The notes beneath the pieces are model-generated. The model saw only the letters and a program-made list of their open reading frames with translations, had not been told where the DNA came from and did no database searches. A program made the position numbers and the translations under genes. DNA of 24,151 nucleotides from Collinsella aerofaciens. Its GTDB lineage: Bacteria; Actinomycetota; Coriobacteriia; Coriobacteriales; Coriobacteriaceae. Below, in pieces: positions 1 through 6,486 of this stretch. Position 1 is the stretch's first letter, and every line of letters begins with the position of its first letter. The stretch lies in assembly GCA_905213725.1 (NCBI GenBank), contig CAJMJM010000016.1, forward strand, positions 1-24,151, in the 5' to 3' direction.

Positions 1-197
1 TTTTTTTCTTAACTTTCTGTATTGAAATTATTTTCCTCTCGGTGTTATTTTGTTTTTATTGCAGTAAACCTTGCATACGCCCGCCCGCTCCCGAGGGGCA
101 TCTCTCATGCAAAAACTGTCGTGGGGTAAAGTCCGAGGTCAATGGCGTTTTGTACCGAGAAATTCAAAAAAAGTTGAAAATTCATTACATATTTGCG
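1..197. other. AT-rich intergenic DNA upstream of the cstA promoter
   Basis: No gene is visible here. The window opens with a T-run that could be the tail of a terminator belonging to an upstream gene outside the window. The rest is AT-rich sequence with short GC-rich patches, and I see no convincing coding frame, tRNA or long repeat in it. Confidence 0.5.
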
Positions 198-226
198 TTG
201 ACTTTAGGTAACTAAAGTTTCATACT
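198..226 (+). promoter_or_regulatory. Probable cstA promoter with an internal palindromic operator
   Basis: TTGACT (198-203) and CATACT (221-226) are separated by exactly 17 bp, a good housekeeping-sigma promoter. The spacer contains a perfect dyad, ACTTTAG (201-207) and CTAAAGT (212-218), four bases apart. A repressor bound there would cover both hexamers. The core TTAGGTAACTAA loosely resembles DtxR/MntR-type or MarR-type boxes, but the regulator is unknown. Transcription would start near 233, leaving a leader of about 230 nt before cstA. Confidence 0.6.
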
Positions 227-297
227 CCTTTTCAACCACTGGGGGATGTGAACACGCACGGATCGTTCACATCATGATTGAAGAGGGTTTCTTAGAC

Positions 298-342
298 ATG
301 TTCACGCATCAGCTAAACATTATCAGCGTAGTAATTATCTGA
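298..342 (+). CDS. Candidate attenuator leader peptide rich in Ile/Val (14 aa)
   Basis: The frame from ATG 298 to TGA 340-342 encodes MFTHQLNIISVVII. AGAGGG at 282-287 lies 10 nt upstream. An in-frame ATG at 274 would give a 22-residue version with no clear ribosome-binding site. Six of the last seven residues are Ile or Val, with one Ser between them, and the Val codons are GTA, which looks uncommon in the neighbouring genes. The codons for Thr-His-Gln lie in one arm of a leader helix and the stop codon in the other. This is the layout of amino-acid attenuators such as ilv or leu leaders. CstA-family proteins can transport pyruvate, the precursor of Val and Ile, so control by charged Ile/Val tRNA would be logical. 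That function is inference. A chance ORF in a structured leader is possible. Confidence 0.45.
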   Translation: MFTHQLNIISVVII

Positions 343-393
343 TGCGGGTTAGCACATACAGCTAGCCCGTACGATAACGGGCGGCTGATGAAG

Positions 394-432
394 ATGAGGG
401 CCGTCGAGCGCAACCGACGGCCCTCATTTTTT
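394..432 (+). terminator. Intrinsic terminator inside the cstA leader
   Basis: ATGAGGGCCGTCG (394-406) and CGACGGCCCTCAT (415-427) form a perfect 13-bp stem with an 8-nt loop, followed by a run of T to 432. It lies between the promoter and cstA, 35 nt before the start codon, so it should stop leader transcripts unless read-through is regulated. Confidence 0.85.
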
Positions 433-467
433 ATGTCTGGGAAGTTCTTTTTAGAGGAGGAAATGTA

Positions 468-2357
468 ATGAACGGAGTTTTGCTCATGGTTGTGGCCGCG
501 GCGGTGCTCGCCTGCGGCTATCTGGGCTATGGCCGCTGGCTGGCCAACAAGTGGGGCGTTGACAAGGATGCCCTCACGCCGGCCAAGCGCATGAAGGACG
601 GCAACAGCTTCTCGCCCGTCTCCGCCTTCACCGCGTTCTCGCACCAGTTCAGCTCGATCTGCGGTGCTGGCCCTGTCACGGGTACGATCGTCGCCATGGC
701 CTTTGGCTGGCTGCCCGTCGTGCTCTGGGTCCTCGTCGGCGGCATCTTCTTTGGTGCCGTCCACGACTTTGGTGCCCTGTACGCTTCGATGAAGAACAAC
801 GGCAAGTCGCTCGCTCAGCTCATCGAGAAGTACATCGGCAAGACCGGCCGTCGCCTGTTCCTGCTGTTCTGCTGGCTGTTCTGCCTGATCGTCATCGCGG
901 CGTTCACCGACATGGTCTGCAAGACGTTCATGTTCACCCCGGCCGTTGACGCTTCTGGTGCTGCTACCGGTGCCATCGACATCACCAAGTCCTATGCCGC
1001 CGGCTGCGCTGGTACCATTTCCATCCTGTTCACCTTCGTCGCTATCGCCTTTGGTTGGGCCCAGAAGAAGTTCAACCTCACCGGCGCTGCCGAGTTCGTC
1101 ACCGGCGTTGTCCTCATGGTTCTCATGTTCGCCGTCGGAATGCAGTTCCCGGTCTACCTGGATAAGTTCCAGTGGTTCGCCGTCGTCATGGTCTACCTGG
1201 TCTTCGCTGGCGCTATGCCCATCCAGATGCTCAAGACCCCGCGTGACTACCTCACTTCCATCATGATGATCGTCATGATCGTCTGCGCTGTCCTCGGCAT
1301 CGTCGTCCTGGGCGTCAACGGTCAGGCCACTATCACCGCTCCGGTCTTCACCGGCTTCTCCACTGCCTCCGGCATGATGTTCCCGGTCCTGTTCGTCTCC
1401 GTCGCTTGCGGTGCTCTCTCCGGTTTCCACAGCCTCGTTTCTTCCGGCACCTCTTCCAAGCAGGTCGAGAAGGAGCAGGACGCCGTCAAGGTCGGTTACG
1501 GCGCAATGATCGTCGAGTCCTTCGTCGGCATCCTTGCCATCATCGTTGCCGGCATCATGTTCTCCGATATGAACACCGCCGGTACCGGCGCCCTCAACGC
1601 CGGTGTCGCTTCCACCCCGTTCCAGATCTTCGCCGCTGGCATCTCCCGCGGTATGCAGGCCTTCGGTGTTGACGGCACGCTCGCTACCGTCTTCATGACC
1701 ATGAATGTTTCCGCTCTGGCCCTGACCTCGCTCGACGCCGTCGCCCGCATCGCCCGCACCTCGTTCTCCGAGTTCTTTGCCCAGACCAACGACGCCCTGG
1801 CCATCGAGTCCAAGGCCGGCTACATGAAGGTCCTCGGCAACCCCTGGTTCGCCACGGTCGTCACCCTGCTTCCCGGTCTCGCCCTCGCTTTTGGTGGCTA
1901 TGCCAACATCTGGCCGCTCTTTGGTGCTTCCAACCAGCTGCTCGGCGGCATGACCATGATCACCCTCGCCGTGTTCTGCAAGTGCACCGGCCGCAAGGGT
2001 TGGATGCTCTACGTGCCCGTCGTCTTCCTGCTCTGCTGCACCTTCACCTCGCTGGTCCAGAGCGCCATGGGCTGCATGACCGCCGTCCAGGCCTACGGTT
2101 TCTTCGGTACCATCCCGGCTACCGCCACCACGGCCGCCGTCTCCGTCGCCGCCACCAAGGGCCTGCAGCTCGTCTTTGCCGTCCTGCTGATGGTCCTGGG
2201 CCTCATCGTCGCCGTCAACTGCCTCAAGGAGTTCTTCGGCAAGGAGGCTGGCTCCATGCCTGATGAGGAGCCCGAGTGGTCCGATATGGGCAAGGCCGAG
2301 TACGGTCGCGCCGCTGCCGCCGAGGCTCCTGCCGACGCCGAGGCCGTCAAGGCCTAG
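468..2357 (+). CDS. cstA: CstA-family carbon starvation / pyruvate-type transporter
   Basis: This 629-residue integral membrane protein belongs to the CstA family. Characterised members (E. coli CstA and BtsT/YjiY) import peptides or pyruvate at the inner membrane. The N-terminal signature is clear: SHQFSSICGAGPVTG, then GWLPVVLWVLVGGIFFGAVHDF, followed by many hydrophobic segments. It is somewhat shorter than the roughly 700-residue E. coli proteins. The C-terminus is a short Ala/Glu-rich cytoplasmic tail. AGGAGG lies 7-8 nt before ATG 468, so the start is secure. The gene stands alone between its attenuator-like leader and its own terminator. Codon choice is strongly biased to C-ending codons, as expected for a well-expressed gene. 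The substrate cannot be fixed from sequence. Confidence 0.9.
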   Translation: MNGVLLMVVAAAVLACGYLGYGRWLANKWGVDKDALTPAKRMKDGNSFSPVSAFTAFSHQFSSICGAGPVTGTIVAMAFGWLPVVLWVLVGGIFFGAVHDFGALYASMKNNGKSLAQLIEKYIGKTGRRLFLLFCWLFCLIVIAAFTDMVCKTFMFTPAVDASGAATGAIDITKSYAAGCAGTISILFTFVAIAFGWAQKKFNLTGAAEFVTGVVLMVLMFAVGMQFPVYLDKFQWFAVVMVYLVFAGAMPIQMLKTPRDYLTSIMMIVMIVCAVLGIVVLGVNGQATITAPVFTGFSTASGMMFPVLFVSVACGALSGFHSLVSSGTSSKQVEKEQDAVKVGYGAMIVESFVGILAIIVAGIMFSDMNTAGTGALNAGVASTPFQIFAAGISRGMQAFGVDGTLATVFMTMNVSALALTSLDAVARIARTSFSEFFAQTNDALAIESKAGYMKVLGNPWFATVVTLLPGLALAFGGYANIWPLFGASNQLLGGMTMITLAVFCKCTGRKGWMLYVPVVFLLCCTFTSLVQSAMGCMTAVQAYGFFGTIPATATTAAVSVAATKGLQLVFAVLLMVLGLIVAVNCLKEFFGKEAGSMPDEEPEWSDMGKAEYGRAAAAEAPADAEAVKA

Positions 2358-2396
2358 TCGGTCGGACGGGTTGAATCTCTCATCCATATGACTCGG

Positions 2397-2437
2397 AAAG
2401 ACCGGGTCCGCAACGACGCGGACTCGGTCTTTTTTTC
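2397..2437 (+). terminator. Terminator after cstA
   Basis: AAAGACCGGGTCCGC (2397-2411) pairs with GCGGACTCGGTCTTT (2418-2432), a 15-bp stem with one wobble, followed by seven T. Confidence 0.9.
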
Positions 2438-2541
2438 ATGCGAAAGCGGGTGACGCTCGAGTGTTCTCGCAGATGTTTTGCGTGGATAAGGGCGTGCGTT
2501 GTACCATATAGACGTATATGTGTACATATGAAAGGGGCCCC

Positions 2542-4722
2542 GTGGCCAAGACGGTATATTCCGATAATCAAAACAATGTCGATGCTTTGGCTGAGCGCCT
2601 GAGCAGCCAGACGTCGCTTTCTGCCGAGCGCGCCAAGCTGGTTGCCTACGACCTGCTCTGCCGCAAGGCGCTCAAGATTAAGTCGAGTGCGCTGGCGCAG
2701 ATTTTCCGCTCCGTCGATAAGGAGTGCGACACCAAGGCGATGCGCGATGAGCTTATCGCGGCAAAGATCGTGACCAAGATCGAGGGTAGCGGCATTAACG
2801 GGCGCCCGGCGTTCTATACCATCAATGCCGAGATCCGCGATGCCCAAGAGCAGCCTGCCGAGTCCGTCGAGGGTTTTGTCGTCGAGGATTCCGCTGACGT
2901 GCCTGCTGTGGAAGAAGCTGCTCCGCGTGAGCATGTCGATACCGATGAGTTGCTCGATGAGAACGTCGTGCGTGCCTTTACGGCCAAGGCAGGACGCGGC
3001 GGTTTTGGCGGGGGTGGCAAGCGCGATGCGCAGCGCCGCGCCCAGCAGGAGCGCTTCTGTCGCGCCGTTGCTCAAAAGGGTGAGACGGATGCTGAGGCCG
3101 TCGAGGAAAAGCCCGTCGGGATGCAGGAGCCGACTCTCGCTCAAGAGCATGCTGAGATCCAGGAGCCCAAGCGTCGCCGCGGTGCCCACTTTAAGGCCGA
3201 GCAGCGAGGTGCCGCATGCGAGGTCCAGGATTCCGTCGAGGCTGCTGACGCGTCCGATGAACCGGCCAAGAAGGCTCCGGGTTCATGCCGTCCCGGACGT
3301 GGTTTTGAGGGGCGCGCGTATCCCGTAAGGCGTCAGGAGAAGAGCGAACCGGCTTCGACCACTCAGGGCGAGAAGGACGAGAAGGCCGTTGAGCCGGTGG
3401 CTCGCGAGCAAAAGCCTGTTGAGCCGCAGCTTGAGGTTGATGCCGAGGCCAAGGGCCAGCAGCCTACTGATGAGCAGACGGAGCAGGGCGCGTCGAGCAA
3501 GCCTCGCCGCCGTCGCCATCGTGGGGGCCGCAGTTCCCATGCCGAGACTGCAACCGAGAAGACCACGCCGCAGAACGAGGATGCGAAGGCCGAGGTTTCT
3601 TCGGGGCAGCCTAAGCGCCAGTCAGCGAAGGAGAGCAAGTCCGATCGTCCGCAGAAGCAGGCGTCTATGCCGAAGCGCGAGCGCAATCCCCAAGGCGATT
3701 CTAAGCGCAAGTCTCAGAAGAAGCCGGAGTCTGCCGCAGTAGATACTGCTGCCCAGCAGCCCGAGTCGGCCGCCCACGGCGAGGTCTCGGCGCTTGCCCT
3801 TGCCCGCGTTTTAGGCAGGCAGCTGTTCAAGGTTGTCCCCACGCCTATGGCGCTCTCCAAGATCAAGGAGCAGCAGACACAGATCGTAAAGGTCGAGGGC
3901 AAGGACGGCAAAAAGGCTCCGCAGCGCACTCAGCACAACGAGATGTCCAACCGCAAGATTGCCGAGGAAATCGCAATCATCCAGGCTTGGATCGAGCAGA
4001 ACCGAGGTGCCGATACGCCGGTTGCCTCGCGCCGTCAGCGTGCCTACCAGATCTTTAACGACGAGAAGGCTTTTGACGGCAAGCACGGTGAGCGCCTGAT
4101 CAGGCGTATGACCGAAAAGGGCATCAGCATGCAGGCGATCAAGGTCGCCCCCAATCGCCCCGTGCATTTTACGGGCTTCTTTACGCTGGGCGCCGACAAG
4201 CCGTTCATTATGGTCGAGAACCTGGACACCTACGACGAGATCGTCAAGCTGCTGCGTGGCCGCAAGCACGCCAAGCTCTTTGGCATCAAGGTGGGCGGCG
4301 TGATTTTTGGCGGCGGATGCAAGGCGAGCGTCTCGCATGCCTTGGACGATTATCTGGCCGAGATTGGCTATCGCTTTAACTACGTCTACTACGTAGGCGA
4401 TATCGATCGCGAGGGCGCGCGCATTGTCGAGCAGACTCGCAATGCCAATGTGGTTGAGATTCGCCTGCATGCCGGCATGTACCGCGCCATGCTCGCCGAG
4501 CATAAGCGTCGCGTGAAGGCCGGCGGCGAGTGCGAGCCCGCGGCTGCCAACCAGGGCGTGCCGCAGAACCTGGCGGCGACGATCAAGGATCTGCCCATGG
4601 TTACGCGCGTGCAGTTCCGCAACGTGCTGCGCGAGGGCGGGCGCATTCCGCAGGAGATTCTGATGACCGCCGACTATCGGGATGGCGACTCGGGAAGCTT
4701 CGACCGCATGCTGAACAATTAG
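2542..4722 (+). CDS. Orphan JetD-like TOPRIM protein with winged-helix N-terminus and disordered linker
   Basis: The start is taken as GTG 2542 because AAAGGGG lies 4 nt upstream; the longer frame from ATG 2518 has no ribosome-binding site. The product is 726 residues. Residues about 8-105 look like a winged helix (helix-rich, ending GRPAFYTI). Residues about 110-425 are low-complexity, rich in Lys, Arg, Glu, Pro and Gln, with an RRRRHRGGR patch, and look disordered. Residues about 430-720 resemble the C-terminal TOPRIM region of Wadjet JetD (DUF2220 type): VENLDTY with Glu559 and YYVGDIDREG with Asp620 and Asp622 fit the acidic metal-binding residues. JetD cleaves DNA in the Wadjet complex, but no jetA, jetB or jetC lies beside this gene. 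It probably binds DNA and may act as a nuclease or topoisomerase-like enzyme. Its role is unknown. Confidence 0.65.
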   Translation: MAKTVYSDNQNNVDALAERLSSQTSLSAERAKLVAYDLLCRKALKIKSSALAQIFRSVDKECDTKAMRDELIAAKIVTKIEGSGINGRPAFYTINAEIRDAQEQPAESVEGFVVEDSADVPAVEEAAPREHVDTDELLDENVVRAFTAKAGRGGFGGGGKRDAQRRAQQERFCRAVAQKGETDAEAVEEKPVGMQEPTLAQEHAEIQEPKRRRGAHFKAEQRGAACEVQDSVEAADASDEPAKKAPGSCRPGRGFEGRAYPVRRQEKSEPASTTQGEKDEKAVEPVAREQKPVEPQLEVDAEAKGQQPTDEQTEQGASSKPRRRRHRGGRSSHAETATEKTTPQNEDAKAEVSSGQPKRQSAKESKSDRPQKQASMPKRERNPQGDSKRKSQKKPESAAVDTAAQQPESAAHGEVSALALARVLGRQLFKVVPTPMALSKIKEQQTQIVKVEGKDGKKAPQRTQHNEMSNRKIAEEIAIIQAWIEQNRGADTPVASRRQRAYQIFNDEKAFDGKHGERLIRRMTEKGISMQAIKVAPNRPVHFTGFFTLGADKPFIMVENLDTYDEIVKLLRGRKHAKLFGIKVGGVIFGGGCKASVSHALDDYLAEIGYRFNYVYYVGDIDREGARIVEQTRNANVVEIRLHAGMYRAMLAEHKRRVKAGGECEPAAANQGVPQNLAATIKDLPMVTRVQFRNVLREGGRIPQEILMTADYRDGDSGSFDRMLNN

Positions 4723-4724
4723 CT

Positions 4725-4753
4725 CCGCCGTTCTACCGAACGGCGGTCTTCTT
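4725..4753 (+). terminator. Terminator after the JetD-like gene
   Basis: CCGCCGTTC (4725-4733) and GAACGGCGG (4738-4746) form a perfect 9-bp stem with a TACC loop, followed by TCTTCTT. It begins two bases after the stop codon. Confidence 0.85.
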
Positions 4754-4874
4754 GACGCTGCGAGGGGCCCTGGCACGGCAATCTGACGTTCAACTTCGGC
4801 GGCGCGACCAGAAGGTCAGCGCCGCCTTGTTTCACGTCACCTTGCCATACCAGGGCCCCTCTCGCTGTCACGTC
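4754..4874. repeat. 121-nt irregular hairpin, possible structured RNA or extragenic element
   Basis: The two halves pair over almost the whole length. GCGAGGGGCCCTGG (4760-4773, first base G4760) pairs with the CCAGGGCCCC-containing arm at 4850-4865, with a two-base bulge. Then GGCAA (4777-4781) pairs with TTGCC (4842-4846) and TGACG (4784-4788) with CGTCA (4835-4839). After an internal loop of 8-9 nt per side, GGCGGCGC (4798-4805) pairs with GCGCCGCC (4819-4826). The tip is GACC/GGTC with an AGAA loop. The pattern of helices broken by near-symmetric loops looks like RNA. No promoter or U-tract of its own is obvious, so an extragenic DNA repeat is equally possible. Confidence 0.5.
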
Positions 4875-5017
4875 CAAAACATCGAGGTTAAGTGGCCTCC
4901 TGTTCGTGCGGAACTCGCGATAAACCTAAGCCGGTGTCCCCACTCTCCCGGGGCCTGCGGCTACTTGGTTGTCGCAGGCGGCTCGCTTTTCGGAACTGGG
5001 CTGATATTTTCTAGATG

Positions 5018-5060
5018 AAAGGCGCTCTTGGTCCTTATGGGCCTGGGGCGCCTGTCTTTT
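5018..5060 (+). terminator. Hairpin terminator, resembling the tRNA-Gln terminator
   Basis: AGGCGC (5020-5025) pairs with GCGCCT (5048-5053), and the inner TCTTGGTCC pairs with GGGCCTGGG with wobbles and one mismatch around a TTAT loop. TCTTTT follows on the plus strand. Read on the minus strand it aligns with the tRNA-Gln terminator at 5287-5319 (shared CCAGGCCC-TTAT-like core), suggesting a duplicated terminator type. Confidence 0.55.
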
Positions 5061-5079
5061 AAAGGTAGATTTTTGGGAG

Positions 5080-5139
5080 GCCGGCACTTGGAGACGTTCC
5101 TTTAGTGCCGGCACTTTAGGAACGTCCCCAAGTGCCGGC
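5080..5139. repeat. 60-nt extragenic palindrome
   Basis: The arms 5080-5101 and 5118-5139 are inverted copies of GCCGGCACTTGG-N-GACGTTCCT with one mismatch. The loop (5102-5117) contains a further palindrome, AGTGCCGGCACT, so the core GTGCCGGC occurs in nested form. There is no U-tract and no adjacent gene end, so it is not a simple terminator. It has the look of a dispersed REP-like element; copy number elsewhere cannot be seen from this window. Confidence 0.65.
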
Positions 5140-5286
5140 TGTGGGGCGGAGGGATTCCGCGTCCGCCTGGTCGGCGGCCGCGCCCCGCTGCGTCGCTTCG
5201 CTCCTTGCGTGCTGCGCTGGAAAACGCTTCGCGTTTCCTCAGCTCCGCACTCTTGCGGGTTCGAATTCCTCCGCTTGCCCACAAGA

Positions 5287-5325
5287 AAGCGCTCCAGGTT
5301 CATAAGGGCCTGGAGCGCTGTGTTC
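5287..5325 (-). terminator. Terminator of tRNA-Gln
   Basis: AGCGCTCCAGG (5287-5297) and CCTGGAGCGCT (5309-5319) form a perfect 11-bp stem. On the minus strand it is followed by TTCTTG and lies just downstream of the tRNA. The plus strand side carries GTGTTCTT, so it may work in both directions. Confidence 0.75.
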
Positions 5326-5333
5326 TTAAGGGC

Positions 5334-5404
5334 TGGGACGGAGGGATTCGAACCCCCAACAGCCGGCACCAAAAACCGGAGTTCTACCGTTGAACTACGT
5401 CCCA
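5334..5404 (-). tRNA. tRNA-Gln (anticodon UUG)
   Basis: Read on the minus strand, TGGGACG (5') pairs with CGTCCCA (3') as a 7-bp acceptor stem. The D arm reads GTTCAACGGTAGAAC. The anticodon arm CCGGT-TTTTGGT-GCCGG has TTG at the anticodon position. The T arm carries GGTTCGAATCC. The length is 71 nt and CCA is not encoded. Confidence 0.93.
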
Positions 5405-5442
5405 ATGTGCGGTGTTGCCCAAAAGCAACTCGTTTAGTTTAC

Positions 5443-6348
5443 CTAATCTGCGAGGGCATCGCAAACACCATCGAGCAGGCGTACGGCGAGTGTCTGCGCG
5501 TCGCTGACCGTGAAAGTGCCGTTGTAGCGCGTCATGCCCGTGAGCTCAATGCGAATGCGAGCTGGCTTCTGCTGCGCGGCGACATTGGCGGTGCGGATGC
5601 GCTGGGCCAGGTTGTGGCACTCGGCGAGGGCGATCGTGGCGCGCGGCGCTGCATCTGCGGGCAGCTCATCGCTTGCGATCTCGAGCACCAGGTCAACGTC
5701 GGTTGGGACCTCGGAGTCGCAGAGCATCATGCCGCTGTTGTCGGTCGTTGCCGTGGCGATATTCCACATGCGCGACGCAACGCTGCGTGCGATGGGGTCC
5801 TCGCCGATAACGGCAATCTGGAAGCGCTCGAGCACGTTGGCGGCGCGAGCAAAACCGATACGGGACTCGGCTTCGGTGACCGAGGGCTTGCCCTCCCACA
5901 CATGGTGCAGGCGGTTGATGTAGGCGTAGGTGTCCTGGAAGGCCATGCCGTCGGCAAACAGGCCGACATTTTCCTGGAACTGCTGCAGGGCGGCCTCGGT
6001 ATGCGGACCAAAGTGGCCGTCGTCTTCGCCACAGGCAAAGCCCAAAACGTTGAGAGCGCGCTGCAGGGCCTGCACATCGGCGCCATGGAAATTGGGCATG
6101 CGCAGATAGAGAGTGCGGTCGCCCAGCTTATACGAAGCGTCTACAAGGGCGCTCCAGCAGGGGGTATCGACGGCATGACCGGCAGCAAGGCCGCTGTCGA
6201 GCCTGAAGGTGCTGACGGCCTGCTCAGTGGTGGCTCCAAAGTACTTGTCGGTGACTTCGGCGGCATCAATCGTGTAGCCGAGCTGCAGGAGACGAGACTG
6301 CACGTCCTCGACGGCTGCTCCTTGCATGCCCGTTGTAATAGGTTCCAT
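5443..6348 (-). CDS. Peptidoglycan-binding protein with degenerate amidase-like C-terminus (CwlM-like layout)
   Basis: The product has 301 residues and no signal peptide, so it is probably cytoplasmic or membrane-peripheral. Two PG_binding_1 repeats are visible at about 5-72 (AVEDVQSRLLQLGY ... TEQAVSTFR) and 85-152 (DVQALQRALNVLGF ... TEAALQQFQ). Residues about 168-298 have spacing reminiscent of an Amidase_3 domain but lack the usual DPGHGG start and the zinc-binding His/Glu set, so amidase activity is unlikely. The combination of two binding repeats with an Amidase_3-like domain recalls actinobacterial CwlM, which regulates peptidoglycan precursor synthesis. That assignment is inference. 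AAAGGGG lies upstream of ATG 6348. The gene is 138 nt downstream of the prenyl synthase on the same strand. Confidence 0.6.
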   Translation of the reverse strand: MEPITTGMQGAAVEDVQSRLLQLGYTIDAAEVTDKYFGATTEQAVSTFRLDSGLAAGHAVDTPCWSALVDASYKLGDRTLYLRMPNFHGADVQALQRALNVLGFACGEDDGHFGPHTEAALQQFQENVGLFADGMAFQDTYAYINRLHHVWEGKPSVTEAESRIGFARAANVLERFQIAVIGEDPIARSVASRMWNIATATTDNSGMMLCDSEVPTDVDLVLEIASDELPADAAPRATIALAECHNLAQRIRTANVAAQQKPARIRIELTGMTRYNGTFTVSDAQTLAVRLLDGVCDALAD

Positions 6349-6486
6349 GAACGAACCCCTTTCGGCGTACCATTCGTACTATTTGAGCGTCTGTCGGATA
6401 GACAACGCAAAGGGATGCATAAACATGCACTCAACAGTGTAGCAAGTTGTGCCTAAATACGCTGCTGACAGGTTTTATAACCCCCG

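Larger units (their letters stand above)
245..432 (+). promoter_or_regulatory. Structured 5' leader of cstA with alternative hairpins
   Basis: Several helices are visible. GATGTGAAC (245-253) pairs with GTTCACATC (265-273), 9 bp. CGCATCAG (305-312) pairs with CTGATGCG (339-346). GGGTTAGC (346-353) pairs with GCTAGCCC (361-368) with one wobble. CCCGT (366-370) pairs with ACGGG (377-381) and excludes part of the previous helix. CATCAG (307-312) could instead pair with a second CTGATG at 385-390. An intrinsic terminator follows. Mutually exclusive helices before a terminator suggest transcription attenuation. A short peptide ORF overlaps the second helix, so ribosome position could choose between folds. 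I could not find a strong antiterminator that uses the terminator's 5' arm. A ligand-binding riboswitch is the alternative. Confidence 0.5.
4875..5333. other. Non-coding stretch with hairpins before tRNA-Gln
   Basis: I find no credible protein gene. Besides the palindrome and terminators listed separately, GCCTGCG (4953-4959) and CGCAGGC (4973-4979) form a small hairpin followed by GGCTCGCTTTT. Between 5140 and 5280 there is GC-rich sequence with GCGGAGG (5146-5152) and CCTCCGC (5268-5274) at its ends and a T-loop-like TTCGAAT near the 3' side. It could be tRNA debris but cannot be folded into a tRNA. Confidence 0.4.

Noticed and set aside
60..180. RNase P or other housekeeping RNA near the left edge
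   Set aside because: A fragment resembling 'aaagtccgagg' caught the eye, but the surrounding conserved RNase P elements are missing.
309..2387. Very long minus-strand open frame opposite cstA (and similar long frames opposite the JetD-like gene, malQ, glgP and the ATPase)
   Set aside because: They mirror highly biased codons of real genes on the other strand, have low-complexity Gly/Asp/His composition, no ribosome-binding site and no recognisable domain.
2542..4722. Complete Wadjet defence operon
   Set aside because: Only a JetD-like domain is found; the neighbours are cstA and a tRNA, with no JetA, JetB or JetC homologues.
5146..5280. tRNA-Ser gene on the plus strand
   Set aside because: Acceptor-like arms and a T-loop-like TTCGAAT are present, but the span of about 130 nt is too long, the T stem has no 3' strand and the anticodon stem does not pair.
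4926..5405. Minus-strand frame of 159 codons covering the tRNA
   Set aside because: It contains the typical false translation of a tRNA gene and palindromic repeats; there is no ribosome-binding site.
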